Positions 20,655 to 30,990 of a DNA stretch of 64,000 nt are shown here, piece after piece. The DNA is from Hyposmocoma kahamanoa (lineage: Eukaryota > Arthropoda > Insecta > Lepidoptera > Cosmopterigidae), in the NCBI RefSeq assembly GCF_003589595.1, contig NW_020653397.1, positions 1,783,092-1,847,091 on the forward strand, in the 5' to 3' direction. Under the pieces are notes generated by a model, which saw only the letters and a program-made list of their open reading frames with translations, was not told the DNA's origin and ran no database searches. A program made the position numbers and the translations under genes. The first letter of the stretch is position 1. Each line of letters begins with the position of its first letter.

Positions 20655-22373
20655 CAAATAATTTTTACACTTATTATTTACATTTATTACACTTGAATTC
20701 ACAATATCTACCGACGATTTTACTAATCGTGTCCTACTTGGTTTATGAAGTTTAAGATGTGTCATTGTAATCAAGTTAAATATTACGCGGTATATTTTGC
20801 CAGTGAAGGTAGAACCTTAGGACCATACCTAAAGTTCAAGTTATACGCCTAGGCTAGCCTATACGAGAGAAATTGCGGTACCAGCCACGCTTGGTGGGAG
20901 GGTTGGCAATCAGAATGAAGCTGTGGTTAAGTATTTATAGGCTGTAAAACCATACTTCACACAATATCATCGAGACGTTGAGAAGATGCTTGTAGTTGAA
21001 CATGCAGACTGCTTCTTTTTGATTTGTCTCTTAACCATTTTTATGATCTACGAGACTTTGAAAAGATCCTACTTCATAATTAAACAATACAAACAATACA
21101 ATTACTCATCTAGTTCTTAGGTTTTCGAGATATCTACGTATTGGAAATGAAATTAAATTGAAAAAGAAATTAAAAACTAGTATTACGTTAAACGTAATTT
21201 TTTTTTCCACCTAGCTTGATGCTGTCCGAAACACTTTTTCTTTTTTTTTAATTTAAGTTGCTGTTTTTAAATTCTATATAATTTACATTTTACGTTATTT
21301 TTGCTTAAGTAGTTATGCAATTTACATAAGAACTTCACCAAATTGAGTTAATAGTATGTTACATTGTAATAACTGTAAGCGAACCAATAAACTAAAAAAA
21401 ATTATTCATATTATAGTCGCAGTAGAGCTTCCTCCTCTGCCTAAAATGTAGCAGGTTCTCTGTAGTACTCAAAGAGAAATATCTCCATATAACAATTATG
21501 TACACAGATAAAAATTTATTTATTTTAGCCTGTTTTCAGGCTATCAATTTCACATGATCAGATAAAGCACATATTATCGTGGAACGAATTAGCACGTGCT
21601 TTAGACAATATCATAATAGTGTATCGTATATCTTTGCAAAACCGTTATTTAATACTAAATACCTGAACCATTTGTTCTAACAAAACAGCTTTTCCCGCTT
21701 CTCATCCGGTGACTCGCTTTAAAAGAAAAAGCTCTTTTCACCTCACTAGTTCGGAACGGTTTTCTTTCTCATTAGAAATCTGTGCGCAAAAGCGTTTTTT
21801 TCCACTCTAGCGTGGAAAAGAATTTTGAAATTCGAACTTGACGATGGACTGTGGCGTACCAAATTTTTCCTTTCGATGAAAAAAAAAGATAATGACACGT
21901 TCAAGTACGCGATTTGTCGTACATTACTTATTTATGTAATATAAATCCGTTGGTATATTTTATTCTTATTATGGTAGAAATTAAATTGCCAATGATAACT
22001 AATTGTGTATATTAAATTATTTTAATTCGTGAAAGAACTAAAATAGTTTCCATAATCACTTAATCACACAAAATAAAAATACAAGCAAGAACAAAAAAAT
22101 TTAATAAAATTTCTTTTCATTTATAGTTTTATAGTTCAACTGTTTTTCTTTCATCTACCATTTTCCTCGCTGTAGTGAGGTGAAAAGTTGTGTGTTTCGC
22201 TCGGCAGGAAAATTGTTTTGCGTCTCGTGTCGGAAACCCTCGCTACGCTCAGTATTCTACTTTTGAACCAGTCGCTTCGCTCGTGGTTCAATCTTAGCTT
22301 CCTTCGCAAGCTCAGCTTTCAATACAAGCACTCGGGTCAAACAACAACTTGCATAACAAATAGGTATTTTCGG
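20655..22373. other. Long AT-rich non-genic stretch
   Basis: No gene. At 21111-21160 TTCTTAGGTTTTCGAGAT and TTGGAAATGAAAT match the unique tail of the PLE-type insertion near 13300-13340. At 22170-22330 repeated TTCGCTCG, CTACGCTCAG and CTTCGCAAGC phrases create an unusual periodic patch. The remainder is unassigned. Confidence 0.35.
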
Positions 22374-22455
22374 ATCTAAACCGCGTGTATTTTTTCCAAA
22401 CAAATCAACGTATCGTATACGATATTTACAGGCCTCATGGTCACGGCTGACTTAA
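22374..22455 (-). repeat. PLE-type fragment
   Basis: TCTAAACCGCGTGTATTTTT, CCAAACAAATCAACG, TTTACAGG and CATGGTCACGGCTGACT correspond to the minus-strand arm of the 13300-13620 insertion. The GAAACGTCGG core has become ATACGTTGAT. Confidence 0.6.
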
Positions 22456-24080
22456 ATAATTTAGACCCGAATTAATAAATCCATTAACAATTAATAACTC
22501 TAAATCGTTAACCAAATGAAAAACCACTTCAAGTATCAATATTCATGAATCGTGAACAAGTAAATCGGACTCATAAAATGAACATCAGAGTAACCAATGT
22601 TTATATGGCCCGCCGAGATTGCTTTACGGGGAACTAATTGTTGACATGACTGCTGTTACGACTGTGGTAGTGTTACTGGATCATGATTTCTTTTATAATT
22701 TAGTTCTTATTGTTTTCCTTATTCCTGATGAAGAGAAAATTATTCCTTAAAAGGAAACTCGATGCACAAACTTGATCTTTGACGAATCGTCAAAAGTTCA
22801 CACTAGTGGTGTGTTAGCGAGTCTTGAAACGCATTATCTTGGGAGTACATCTGTCAGACCGCGTTCGGAACTGTACACTGCGCGACCTGTAGCGGCGTTA
22901 ACTAGCGTTGAGTGAAGAAAGGGAATGGAGACTGTTGTTCTGCAGTAAGATAGTAGCGGTTGAAAAATGAATTAAATGAATAGTTTTTATTTGGAGGAGA
23001 CATACGGTGGTTAATCAATTAATAAGGTCTAGGTCACACATCTGAGAATGGTTTTTTAATTCCCTGAAAATGGAATCTTTCCAAAAATAACCCTCAAACT
23101 TACGAGACAACTTTTTTAGAGAAAATTTAAAAGTTTCAATGCAAATTAATTATGACAAGTTGTCAACAATCACCACATGACACGGTCTGTCAATCTACGA
23201 AAGATACCAGGCGACCATGAAATCGGAGAGCTCTTTGATCTTTCTTATTAGTTCATCATTTAATACGCCAACAGCGCCATATTCAATTTTTACCAAGAAA
23301 CTTAAAAATATATTGTTTTTGTATGCACGCCAATTACAGTCAAATATGACGTTGTTTTCACTGAACAAAATAGCGAAAAAAAGATATACGTTCTTTTACA
23401 GACCATAATAAAAGATAGGAAAAGATATGGTATCGATGAGGATCTTATTCATGAAGTGAACCACCCAGAACATCACCATAGCAAGTAAAAACGAGGAATA
23501 CTTCCTAAAGACAAGCAGTGGCTTCTCTCCGTGTTTTAGAATAGAATCCTTACGGTCATGATGAATTGTCGTGCTTATACAGAAATGTACCAATCCACCA
23601 TCAACTCACATTTTTGTACTACATAATATATAAATAAATACGTTTTGTTTTGGCATTATTTCTACCCAATCAGTTCTACAACTGTAGAGTACAAGAGCCA
23701 GCTGACTTTTGAGACAAATTTGATCAAACCCGATATCCACCTTGTTCTGAATCATATAAATTCCTTGAAATCTAGCTTTAAGGCGTTCTTTTCCCGGCGG
23801 AAACTTGGTAATCAGCTAAAACGTGGCAAACAGAAATCCCTCGCGTGATCTATATAATTGCACTCCCCTTCCTGTCCCTCCTTGCACCTCCCTCAGCCAA
23901 AACAACTAATTAATCAAAGCTGCGCCTTCGTTATTTGATTCTGTTACATTATCGTAGATTAGGTATTTTTGTCTCTTAACACGATTGCAAGTTATTTTAC
24001 CATGTATACCTGTAACATATTACACTACCTACATATACTGGGTAACTTGTAAAATACTAACAATGGCGCCGGATTATTAG
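22456..24080. other. Non-genic stretch
   Basis: Apart from one family K terminal motif at 23205 (TACCAGGCGACCATGAAAT) no repeat copy was recognised. Frames at 23217-23408 and 23645-23848 show no domain signature. Confidence 0.4.
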
Positions 24081-24191
24081 TACATTCAAGAGTACATCAA
24101 ACTTGACACTTTGGACTTTGGATCGTTCTTATTGCTAGCGGCATAGAGTTAAATTTAAACCTAACAAGCTTGACGTGCTCTTGACCCTGTA
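24081..24191. mobile_element. Family H MITE, copy 2
   Basis: A 111-bp unit bounded by TA: TACATTCAAGAGTACATCAA at the left and, reverse complemented, TACAGGGTCAAGAGCACGTC at the right. The internal match to copy 1 includes CTTGACACTTT, TTCTTAT and GCGGCA. It is diverged and surely inactive. Confidence 0.75.
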
Positions 24192-24427
24192 GTAACATCA
24201 TAAATAACAACTTTTGTTCTATGGCTTTTGATAGAACAATAAATTTAGCAATAATAATTCCAACAAAAAAAGAATCATCAAAATCAGTTCACTAATGGAG
24301 TAACGTCGAGTCGCTTGAAGTCGGTTAAAAACAAACAGCATTGCAGAACAGAGATTGCAGTAAAAGGGAAATCTGAATTCCACTGTGACGGTTGGTTTAC
24401 ACACACGTATAGATAATATATTGTAAA

Positions 24428-24481
24428 CAGTATGGTGTTTTAACAAGTAAACTTCAGTATGGTGTTTTAACAAGTAAACTT
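24428..24481. repeat. Exact 27-bp tandem duplication
   Basis: The unit starting CAGTATGGTGTTTTAACAAG occurs twice with no mismatch (24428-24454 and 24455-24481), indicating a recent slippage or duplication. Confidence 0.95.
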
Positions 24482-24989
24482 CTTGAAAACTCAAGAAAAA
24501 TAGCCTTCCCACCTACCAGGAGTACAAAGAAAGTAAGTGCACACCTAAAGTAAAGGTTAATAGAGACATGGCGCAACTAAAACGCAGGGCGGTGCTTACC
24601 ACGCCTACGGACTTCACGTGCGGGTTTACGACGGGCTAGCTTTTCACAATTTTGTTGCAACGGATTTGGTTTTGCAAATTCGTGGGAGTATCGGTTTGGG
24701 ATTTTATGTTTTCGTTTCGAAACCATTTACGAAAACGTTTTGTAATTTAAATAGTGTGAGTTATTTAGTAACATATTTCATTTTCACCCAATATTATATT
24801 AAGGAAATAGTATAGTAAATATACTGAGGTAGATGGATACTACAAACTGTCCATCTCGCTACGCTCTTAACGTGCATTTATCGTGTAAACTTTTTTTCAC
24901 AATGCAATAATGTACAAACGGCGGACTTAATACTGAAAGACATTCTCTACCAGTCAACCAAAATAACAGGTTGACTTTAAATCACACAT
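24482..24989. other. Non-genic stretch, nothing recognised
   Basis: Contains a slightly GC-rich patch at 24570-24650 (CGCAGGGCGGTGC, TTTACGACGGGC). No coding or repeat assignment was possible. Confidence 0.4.
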
Positions 24990-25176
24990 CTGACGGGGAC
25001 TGCTACTGTGCCCCTGAGACATAAGTTGACAAATGACGTGAGCCTGTATTTCACCAGCACCCGTACAATTCAAAACCGGAACGCAGTAATGCTCACACTA
25101 CTGCTTGACGGCAAAAATAGACAAGGTGGCAGTACTTCCCTGGACGAACTTCACAAGGAGGTCTACTGCTACTAAA
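24990..25176 (-). repeat. Family A SINE-like repeat, 5' portion
   Basis: CCCCTGAGACATAAGTTGAC, CAGTAATGCTCACACTACTG, CTTGACGGCAAAAATAG and GGTGGCAGTACTTCC lead to GGAGGTCTACTGCTACT, which marks the 5' end of this minus-strand copy. The 3' third is missing. Confidence 0.8.
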
Positions 25177-25527
25177 AAGAAGTTCTTGAAGAATATCAGA
25201 CAGATATATGCGGAACATGCGCTTGCACGATTTTTTTAAATTTTTTGTATATTTTTGCACCGGCCATTTTTAAGGGTTTATAATATATTTCGTAGTGAAT
25301 AAAATACATGCAATAATCATATTAGATCCTTTTAAAATATCACTGGAACTACATTTACATACGAGTAGAATCTCAAGACTAAAATATTTTTTTTTTTTCA
25401 ACAAAAAACGTTTCATTGACATTTTGAAAATGCGAGCGGAAGTCGAGCTTTCCCACATGGAACTTACGTACATACGTGTGGCGGCTGAAAAGTATCTATT
25501 AAAGTACGCGCAATAAAAGACTTATTT

Positions 25528-25830
25528 TTTAACCGACTTCAAAAAAGGAGGAGGTTCTCAATTCGAATGTATTTTTTTGTGTATGTTACGCGGCATATGT
25601 AAATCGATTTTGACGATTCGTTTTTTGTTGGAAAGAGGTTAACTTCAATATTGTTCCCATTTAATTTTGAAGAAAAAACACCTCTAAGGGAGGTAAATAA
25701 GGGGATGAATCCGGTTTCGCGCACTTTCCGGTAACCGATTTCATGAAAACTTGGCAAATAGATGTTATTCCACGAACTTTTCAGTTTGGTTTTTCTAGTA
25801 CTCTGTACTGATATTATTTCAGTACGAATA
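25528..25830 (+). repeat. Family F repeat, longest copy
   Basis: Opens with TTAACCGACTTCAAAAAAGG and continues GGTTCTCAATTCGAATG, CGATTTTGACGATTCG, TTGTTGGAAAGAGG, CACTTTCCGGTAACCGA and ACTTGGCAAATAGATG. This repeat is familiar from lepidopteran genomes, but its transposon class cannot be decided here. Confidence 0.75.
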
Positions 25831-26428
25831 ATGTACATAAAAATAGAAAATTCGCTTATTCTTAAATGTCAGAAAGGCACATTACTAAAAATTGTTGATC
25901 ATTTGTAAATATTTCGCTTTTTCCTTCCGCCATTTTGTCCATTCAAAGCGAAACGTAATAAACAAAAGAGAGTCACTAATTTAAAAAAAAAGAATAAATA
26001 AGGAATGCGTTACGATAGCGACTTGTATTATTTTAAATTGAAAATAATCAAAAGGGATTACTTTTCAGCTGCCACTCGTACATACGTACATACGTACATA
26101 CGTATACTCTAAAAATCCTGATAGAGCTTTATCTAGTAATAAATACTGTTGAACAAGTACAGTATCTAAGTCTGTTTGGACATAGGCATGAAATTGCAAC
26201 AAAGTATACGTATAATTCCCTCATAAATGTCGTAATCCCATACCGGTAAGTGGGCAATTATTACTCCATTTACCATTTTCGCTGCGTCTGCGCCGACAGC
26301 AGCCTCCAAACGCGAACCTAAGATAAATTGCTGCATGACCGGAGTTAATAGAAGAATAATGAAACAATTATACGTATTGACGTGTATTGCGTGCCGTACG
26401 TGTATCCCACGTTAGGGAACCGGGGAAA
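25831..26428. other. Non-genic stretch
   Basis: Holds a YY1-like CCGCCATTTTG at 25929 and a microsatellite (listed separately). At 26270-26410 the sequence is GC/CpG-richer and repeat-free. Confidence 0.35.
26077..26106. repeat. CGTACATA microsatellite
   Basis: Three and a half copies of the 8-bp unit CGTACATA, nearly exact. Confidence 0.9.
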
Positions 26429-26519
26429 CCAGGGGTGCATAAGAAAAAAAGCACCCCATACGATAATAATTTTGATAGACGGCTCGCGTGCGAACGACAA
26501 TTATCTCATGCTCGCCTGG
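26429..26519. mobile_element. Family K short inverted-repeat element
   Basis: The left end is CCAGGGGTGCATAAG. The right end reverse complemented is CCAGGCGAGCATGAG. The two match at 12 of 15 positions. The right flank is TA but the left is AA, so the duplication is not perfect. It is 91 bp with no coding capacity. Confidence 0.4.
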
Positions 26520-28204
26520 TAATTCGAATTTGGCACATTATTAGTGCGTTACCGATTATTTTCAAATAACAATAGGACGTAACCGTTCGCACCTTTTTCG
26601 TTTTCTATCTCATTATAATGCAGTTACTGGCCATATGTTCTTAATTCGAAAGTTTTCGATCAATTGTTTTTTTCGTGCGTGCAAAATAGTGTTGGGACGT
26701 TAACACCTTTTTGGGATTAATAAATTAATTGATTCAATAAATTGTCATGTCAAGTTGGGTTTTGACAAATTAAGTACTACCCGTGTAGTAATTCCGTCTT
26801 CTATCGTCATAATAGCTGCATAAATATTTTTGTATAATGGAAAGGACCTAATTTGTTATCAGGGTCGGTAGCTCTAAGTAAATGTTGTCTATAGCTTATG
26901 CAGACATCTGATCTCAGAAGCAACATCCGGCGTTATCTAATCTACGGTCAGTGTTTGTGAAGGCAAAGAAATTCACCGAGATACGCTTTGCCTTGGTACG
27001 GTACGTCATGCTATGGCCTTTTGGGACATATTTCACAATATTGGTCATAGATAAACTTCCAGGCGCCCTATCCGTATCACGTGAAATGATACCAAACAAT
27101 CTATAAACCACAATTTACACTGATATCACGGTATTTCGCATTCAAAAATAAATATGAAGTCCACTCACAAAGATTTGAAAAGTGAAATAAGACGTTAAAA
27201 TATTTTCTGATTCGATCAAAAGAGCAGGTAAGTAAACATAGTGATGTGACACCTACACGGGATTAAAAAACGATTTAGTGTCAAATGTGAAGTGCTTGCA
27301 CTTTTACAGTGTCGAGTATTGTCAATAGATTACTGGCAGTGCAGTTATTTGTCTATACCCATCGAGTGTGTAAGTGGTTTTAAACAAACACCATTGAGTC
27401 GAGAACAGGGGACCTCTTGTGCGCGCCTGCCTTAGTAAATACCACTCACCGGGTTATATTTATTTAGAAAAATCTAATCTTGACGTCGAGTGCTTTATCT
27501 CCGTATCCGGATCTCGAGCACTATTACCAAACACTTGTATGTTTTTGTACAAAATTTAAACATTTATATTACGAATTCTGTTGGTCTTTCTCACGGCGTC
27601 GTCTCATGCCGCAAGCGTTTCTAAACGCAAAATAAATTATTAATGTTACAAAGCCACTGAAATGCTTCTAGATAGACGATGTAACATTTATAAGGCAAAC
27701 AAACATGAAAAGATTTCCTTTCAAACGTCAAAGCATTTTTACGTGAACCTCTGAGACAGCTAAAATAATGAAATACAAATGTCTATCTGTTTCTTCTATT
27801 ACGAAACATAATAAGTGCGTTCCGAAGTCAAAAAGGCTGTAGAAAGCAACATTAATTAAAACAAGTGACAATCTCACACGACATTCATTAGGTATATCAT
27901 GTCATTAGTCATCCGTTCCTATTTCCGATATACTTTGAGTTTTTCTCTTAGGAAGCGATGCCAAAACTCACGTCTCACGTTCGAGTTGACTGTTAATTAA
28001 TTTTAAGTGACTCTCATACAGAGAAAGTTAGAATGGGATCTAGGAACAAATGAATGAGAGTGTATGAACTTAAATGAGTTCTCGACACAATGTTACAGAT
28101 GTCATTCATCAACCCGTTCAATGGGCTCTCTGAAAATTGTAATCAACACTTTGTAACATAGGAATTGGTTTCGTTGCATTTGTTTGAAAGAATAAACTCG
28201 TGGC
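26520..28204. other. Long non-genic stretch
   Basis: No repeat family copy or coding motif was recognised in this 1.7 kb. It is one of the longer stretches free of SINEs outside the 31-37 kb island. Confidence 0.4.
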
Positions 28205-28560
28205 CTTGGGATAATAAGATCACATGTGCTCATACGTCAAAAGCGCTTTTATCGCATGAAAGTAAAAAATAATACGAACTATATTGGACCAATTATATAC
28301 AGAGTGAAATTTTATTACGCTATACGGTCCATTTTGCTAGGGTCGTGCGGTAGCGACACTGGTTTTATTTCAGAAGTTACCTTTTTACAAACGACGTTAA
28401 AACCATTTGAAAAATGTATATCGTATACTATACGTGTACTATTTAGTTCAGTTGATATAAAAAAAAATCATTCGTATATGTAAACTACCTATTGAATAGA
28501 ATAAAATTTCGGGGTGTTTGAGTTTTTTTTTCTATCGTGAAAATCTTTACGGAGAATACC
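28205..28560 (+). repeat. Family P old repeat, longest copy
   Basis: Contains CGTCAAAAGCGCTTTTATCG, ACGGTCCATTTTGCTAGGG, TTTGAAAAATGTATATCG and a GTATACTATACG palindrome. It then runs through ATTTCGGGGTGTTTG to TATCGTGAAAATCTTTACGG. The last 150 bp are repeated at 29026-29180 with very few differences. Confidence 0.6.
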
Positions 28561-28583
28561 TACCTACCTATCTACCTACCTAG
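28556..28583. repeat. CTAC-rich microsatellite
   Basis: TACC/CTAC repeats (CCTACCTACCTATCTACC) join the family P repeat to the following family A copy. Confidence 0.85.
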
Positions 28584-28756
28584 AACAGCCACTGCCCCCG
28601 TCACTGTGAGACATAAGTTGACAAGTTCCATGTGCCTGTAATTTCACCATGAACCATAGATTTACCCAAAGGTAACCAACAAGTAACCAGGTACCCAGCA
28701 ACCTTATCCTGCAAAACTGGAACGCAGTAATGCTCACATTACTGGTTGACGGCAGA
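28584..28756 (-). repeat. Family A repeat with about 50-bp internal insertion
   Basis: Shows ACTGTGAGACATAAGTTGAC, CATGTGCCTGTAATTTCACC and AGTAATGCTCACATTACTGG with GTTGACGGCAGA. Between TTTCACC and AGCAACCTTA an unrelated block is present (ATGAACCATAGATTTACCC, then TAACCAACAAGTAACC). Confidence 0.75.
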
Positions 28757-29025
28757 CGTCCTTAAAGTCGTATTGATAATTTTGTGATTTCGGCGAAGGT
28801 GGCAGTCCACTCGGTGTAAACAAGGGAGTCGAATTCGGGCAAATTCACGTACCGAAAAGGTAGGAGTCATCCCTGTGTAAAAACCACCAGGTTCGTCCTG
28901 GTACTTGGTACATGATATCATAAAAAAATGTTATTCGTCATTTCTTCGTCAATAAAAACATTTTCTATAGACCCTGCAATCATTTAGTCCAACTACATAG
29001 TTATCACACACCTATAACGTTTTCG
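28757..29025. other. Short non-genic stretch
   Basis: No assignment. It separates the two near-identical family P segments. Confidence 0.4.
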
Positions 29026-29180
29026 ACTTTTGAAAAATGTATATCGTATACTATACGTGTACTATTTAGTTCAGTTGATATAAAAACAAAATCATTCGTA
29101 TATGTAAAATACCTATTGAATAGAATAAAATTTCGGGGTGTTTGGGTTTTTTTTTCTATCGTTAAAATCTTTACGAATCG
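29026..29180 (+). repeat. Family P segment, near-identical direct copy
   Basis: Repeats 28406-28550 with only a handful of substitutions by eye (for example ATAAAAAAAAATC versus ATAAAAACAAAATC, TTTGAG versus TTTGGG). That is far more similar than other copies of this old family, so this is probably a recent local duplication and not a second transposition. Confidence 0.75.
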
Positions 29181-29261
29181 TATTTTCACACCGTATACTA
29201 ATCACTGTATATACTCTATTCCACTATATATTTTTTCCAAAGCTATTGATTCAACGCTTTC

Positions 29262-29537
29262 ACTGAACAAGTCTTGCGCCTGATGGTAGGTTACAGGCCT
29301 GTCCATAACAGTTACAGTGCCACTCCGAGCTTTAAGTCGCAAAGATCTTAGGGGCACTTCCACTGCGCCACCCTGAGACATAAGTTGAAAAGTCCCATGT
29401 GCCTGCAATTTCACCAGCACCCTTACCCTTCAAAACCCGAACACAGTAATGCTGACATTGCTGCTTGGCGGCAGAAACAGGTAAGGTGGCAGTACTACCC
29501 TAGACGAACTCTTTCACAAGGAGTTTTACTGCTACCA
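29262..29537 (-). repeat. Family A SINE-like repeat, nearly complete
   Basis: Starts AACAAGTCTTGCGCCTGATGG and continues TCCATAACAGTTACAGTGCC, CCCTGAGACATAAGTTGA, GTAATGCTGACATTGCTG and CTTGGCGGCAGAAACAGG, ending ACTGCTACC. A well-preserved copy, lacking only the A-rich end. Confidence 0.9.
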
Positions 29538-30494
29538 AAAAGTTCTTCTCCTGAAAACTTGTCATTTTGCAAATGTGACCTTATTACACAGTTGAAAATT
29601 AATGCTAAAGGTAGACCGAAACTTCAGCATGAATATGAATTACTAAAAGTATAGACAGAGGTTTAAATGTAATAAAACCAATAAACAGGTAAAATAACTA
29701 GGCACCACATCATTAAGTACCTATCATAAAAAAAAGAAATTTCGATATTTACAAGTTACACAAAGTAATACTTACAAATCTAAAAGTTATCCTACATAAA
29801 CTTGTGCGTCTTAGAAACTCCTACACAGTGTCGTCTGTTATTAGGGGAAAAAAAAGAAAAAAAAACAACTAAAATCATGAAGGCACTAATCGGTTTCACA
29901 GCCCAGCTTTATTAGGCCGAGCGTTCAAAATCGAGCGATACGCGACAAATTAAATTTACAATCGATTGTATCATAAATAAAACATGGACTAACACTAGAT
30001 ACAATTTGCTAAACTGCCTTTGGTATTAGTATTCGAACGTTGTTGTATTCAAATTGAATAGGGCATCGTCACCGGAATACAAAGTGAAGATGCGTTCAAA
30101 AATCCGCGTCTTTTGTTTCGTATTACATTTTGTTACACTACAACAGTATTTGTCAATGTTTGCTAAAAACCATGTCTTGTTTTACGCATTTTCTTATAAA
30201 ATATCTTGTGGAATTTAAAGTTGTCGATTTATCATTCGATTATGGATGCGTTATATCTTTACACGTAAAATATTAATTATGAGTTGTTGTTTTAGACATC
30301 TGAAATACTTATCATCATGGAATCGCCACTAATGTTCGCCTTACGCTTCTTTTTCTGATCAGCAAGCGGAATCCGTGTCAATAAGTTTAGTGTGCTGATT
30401 TCTTTAATTCATAGTAATTATAACTTTGACGTACGTTAATACAGTGTTCTATTAGTTCTTGTTTGCAGAAGCTTTAAGAAACACAATTAAATCA
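29538..30494. other. AT-rich non-genic stretch
   Basis: No coding motif. The stretch at 29560-29600 weakly matches 14905-14950 (old Q/P repeat). The rest is unassigned. Confidence 0.4.
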
Positions 30495-30990
30495 ATAAAT
30501 AAATAATAAACAACGTTACATACATTGCTCCGATTCCAAAGTAAATAAAGCACTTGTGTTATGGAAATTGGAAACAGCACGGTATCAGAAACACCCAAAA
30601 TATTTAATAAGTAGCAGTAGAGGTGTGTGAAAGAGCTCATCCAGGTTAGTACTGCTACCTTACCTATGTCTGCCGCCAAGCAGTAATGTAAGCTTTACTG
30701 TGTTCGGGTTTTGAAGGGTAAGGGTGCTGGTGAAATTACAGGTACATGGGACTTGTCAACTTATGTCTCAGGGTGCCACCCAGATCTTTGCGATTTACAG
30801 CTCGGGGTGGCACTGCAACTATTATGGAAGGCGTGTCCGTCCCTTCATTTAGTATAATAAAAAACACCCAGATCCGAGAAAATATAGATAAGTTAAAAGC
30901 TAACTTTAGCCTACATTGACACGGTCGGGGATTGAACCCGGGACTTTAGAGACGGCGATTCTAAGAAAACCGGTGAGCAAGCCACTCGGC
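30495..30990 (-). repeat. Family D SINE split by a family A insertion
   Basis: The two halves are 30495-30597 (AAATAAATAATAAACAACG to GGTATCAGAAACACCCA) and 30862-30990 (ACACCCAGATCCGAGA to GCAAGCCACTCGGCCAC). Reading the minus strand, GTGGCCGAGTGGC (A box) and GGTTCAATCCCCGACCG (B box) are intact in the second piece. Joined, they give the standard order seen at 10111-10310. Confidence 0.9.
30598..30861 (+). repeat. Family A copy nested in a family D SINE, with 9-bp duplication
   Basis: Flanked by AAACACCCA on both sides (30589-30597 and 30862-30870), part of the family D sequence. The inserted unit holds AGTAGCAGTAGAGG, CTGCCGCCAAGCAGTAATG, GCTGGTGAAATTACAGG and GGCACTGCAACTATTATGG, ending in an A-rich tail. 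Direct duplication plus A-rich 3' end shows that family A moves by retrotransposition and fixes both of its ends. Confidence 0.9.

Noticed and set aside
22720..22775. Hammerhead ribozyme from CTGATGA ... GAAAC
   Set aside because: The segments that should form stem II next to the core do not pair, so the architecture fails.
24428..24481. CRISPR-like repeat
   Set aside because: Only two adjacent units with no spacers in a eukaryotic context: a simple tandem duplication.
29370..29400. miR-125-like CCCTGAGAC in family A copies
   Set aside because: The phrase is part of the repeat consensus, the remaining bases differ, and no precursor fold is apparent.
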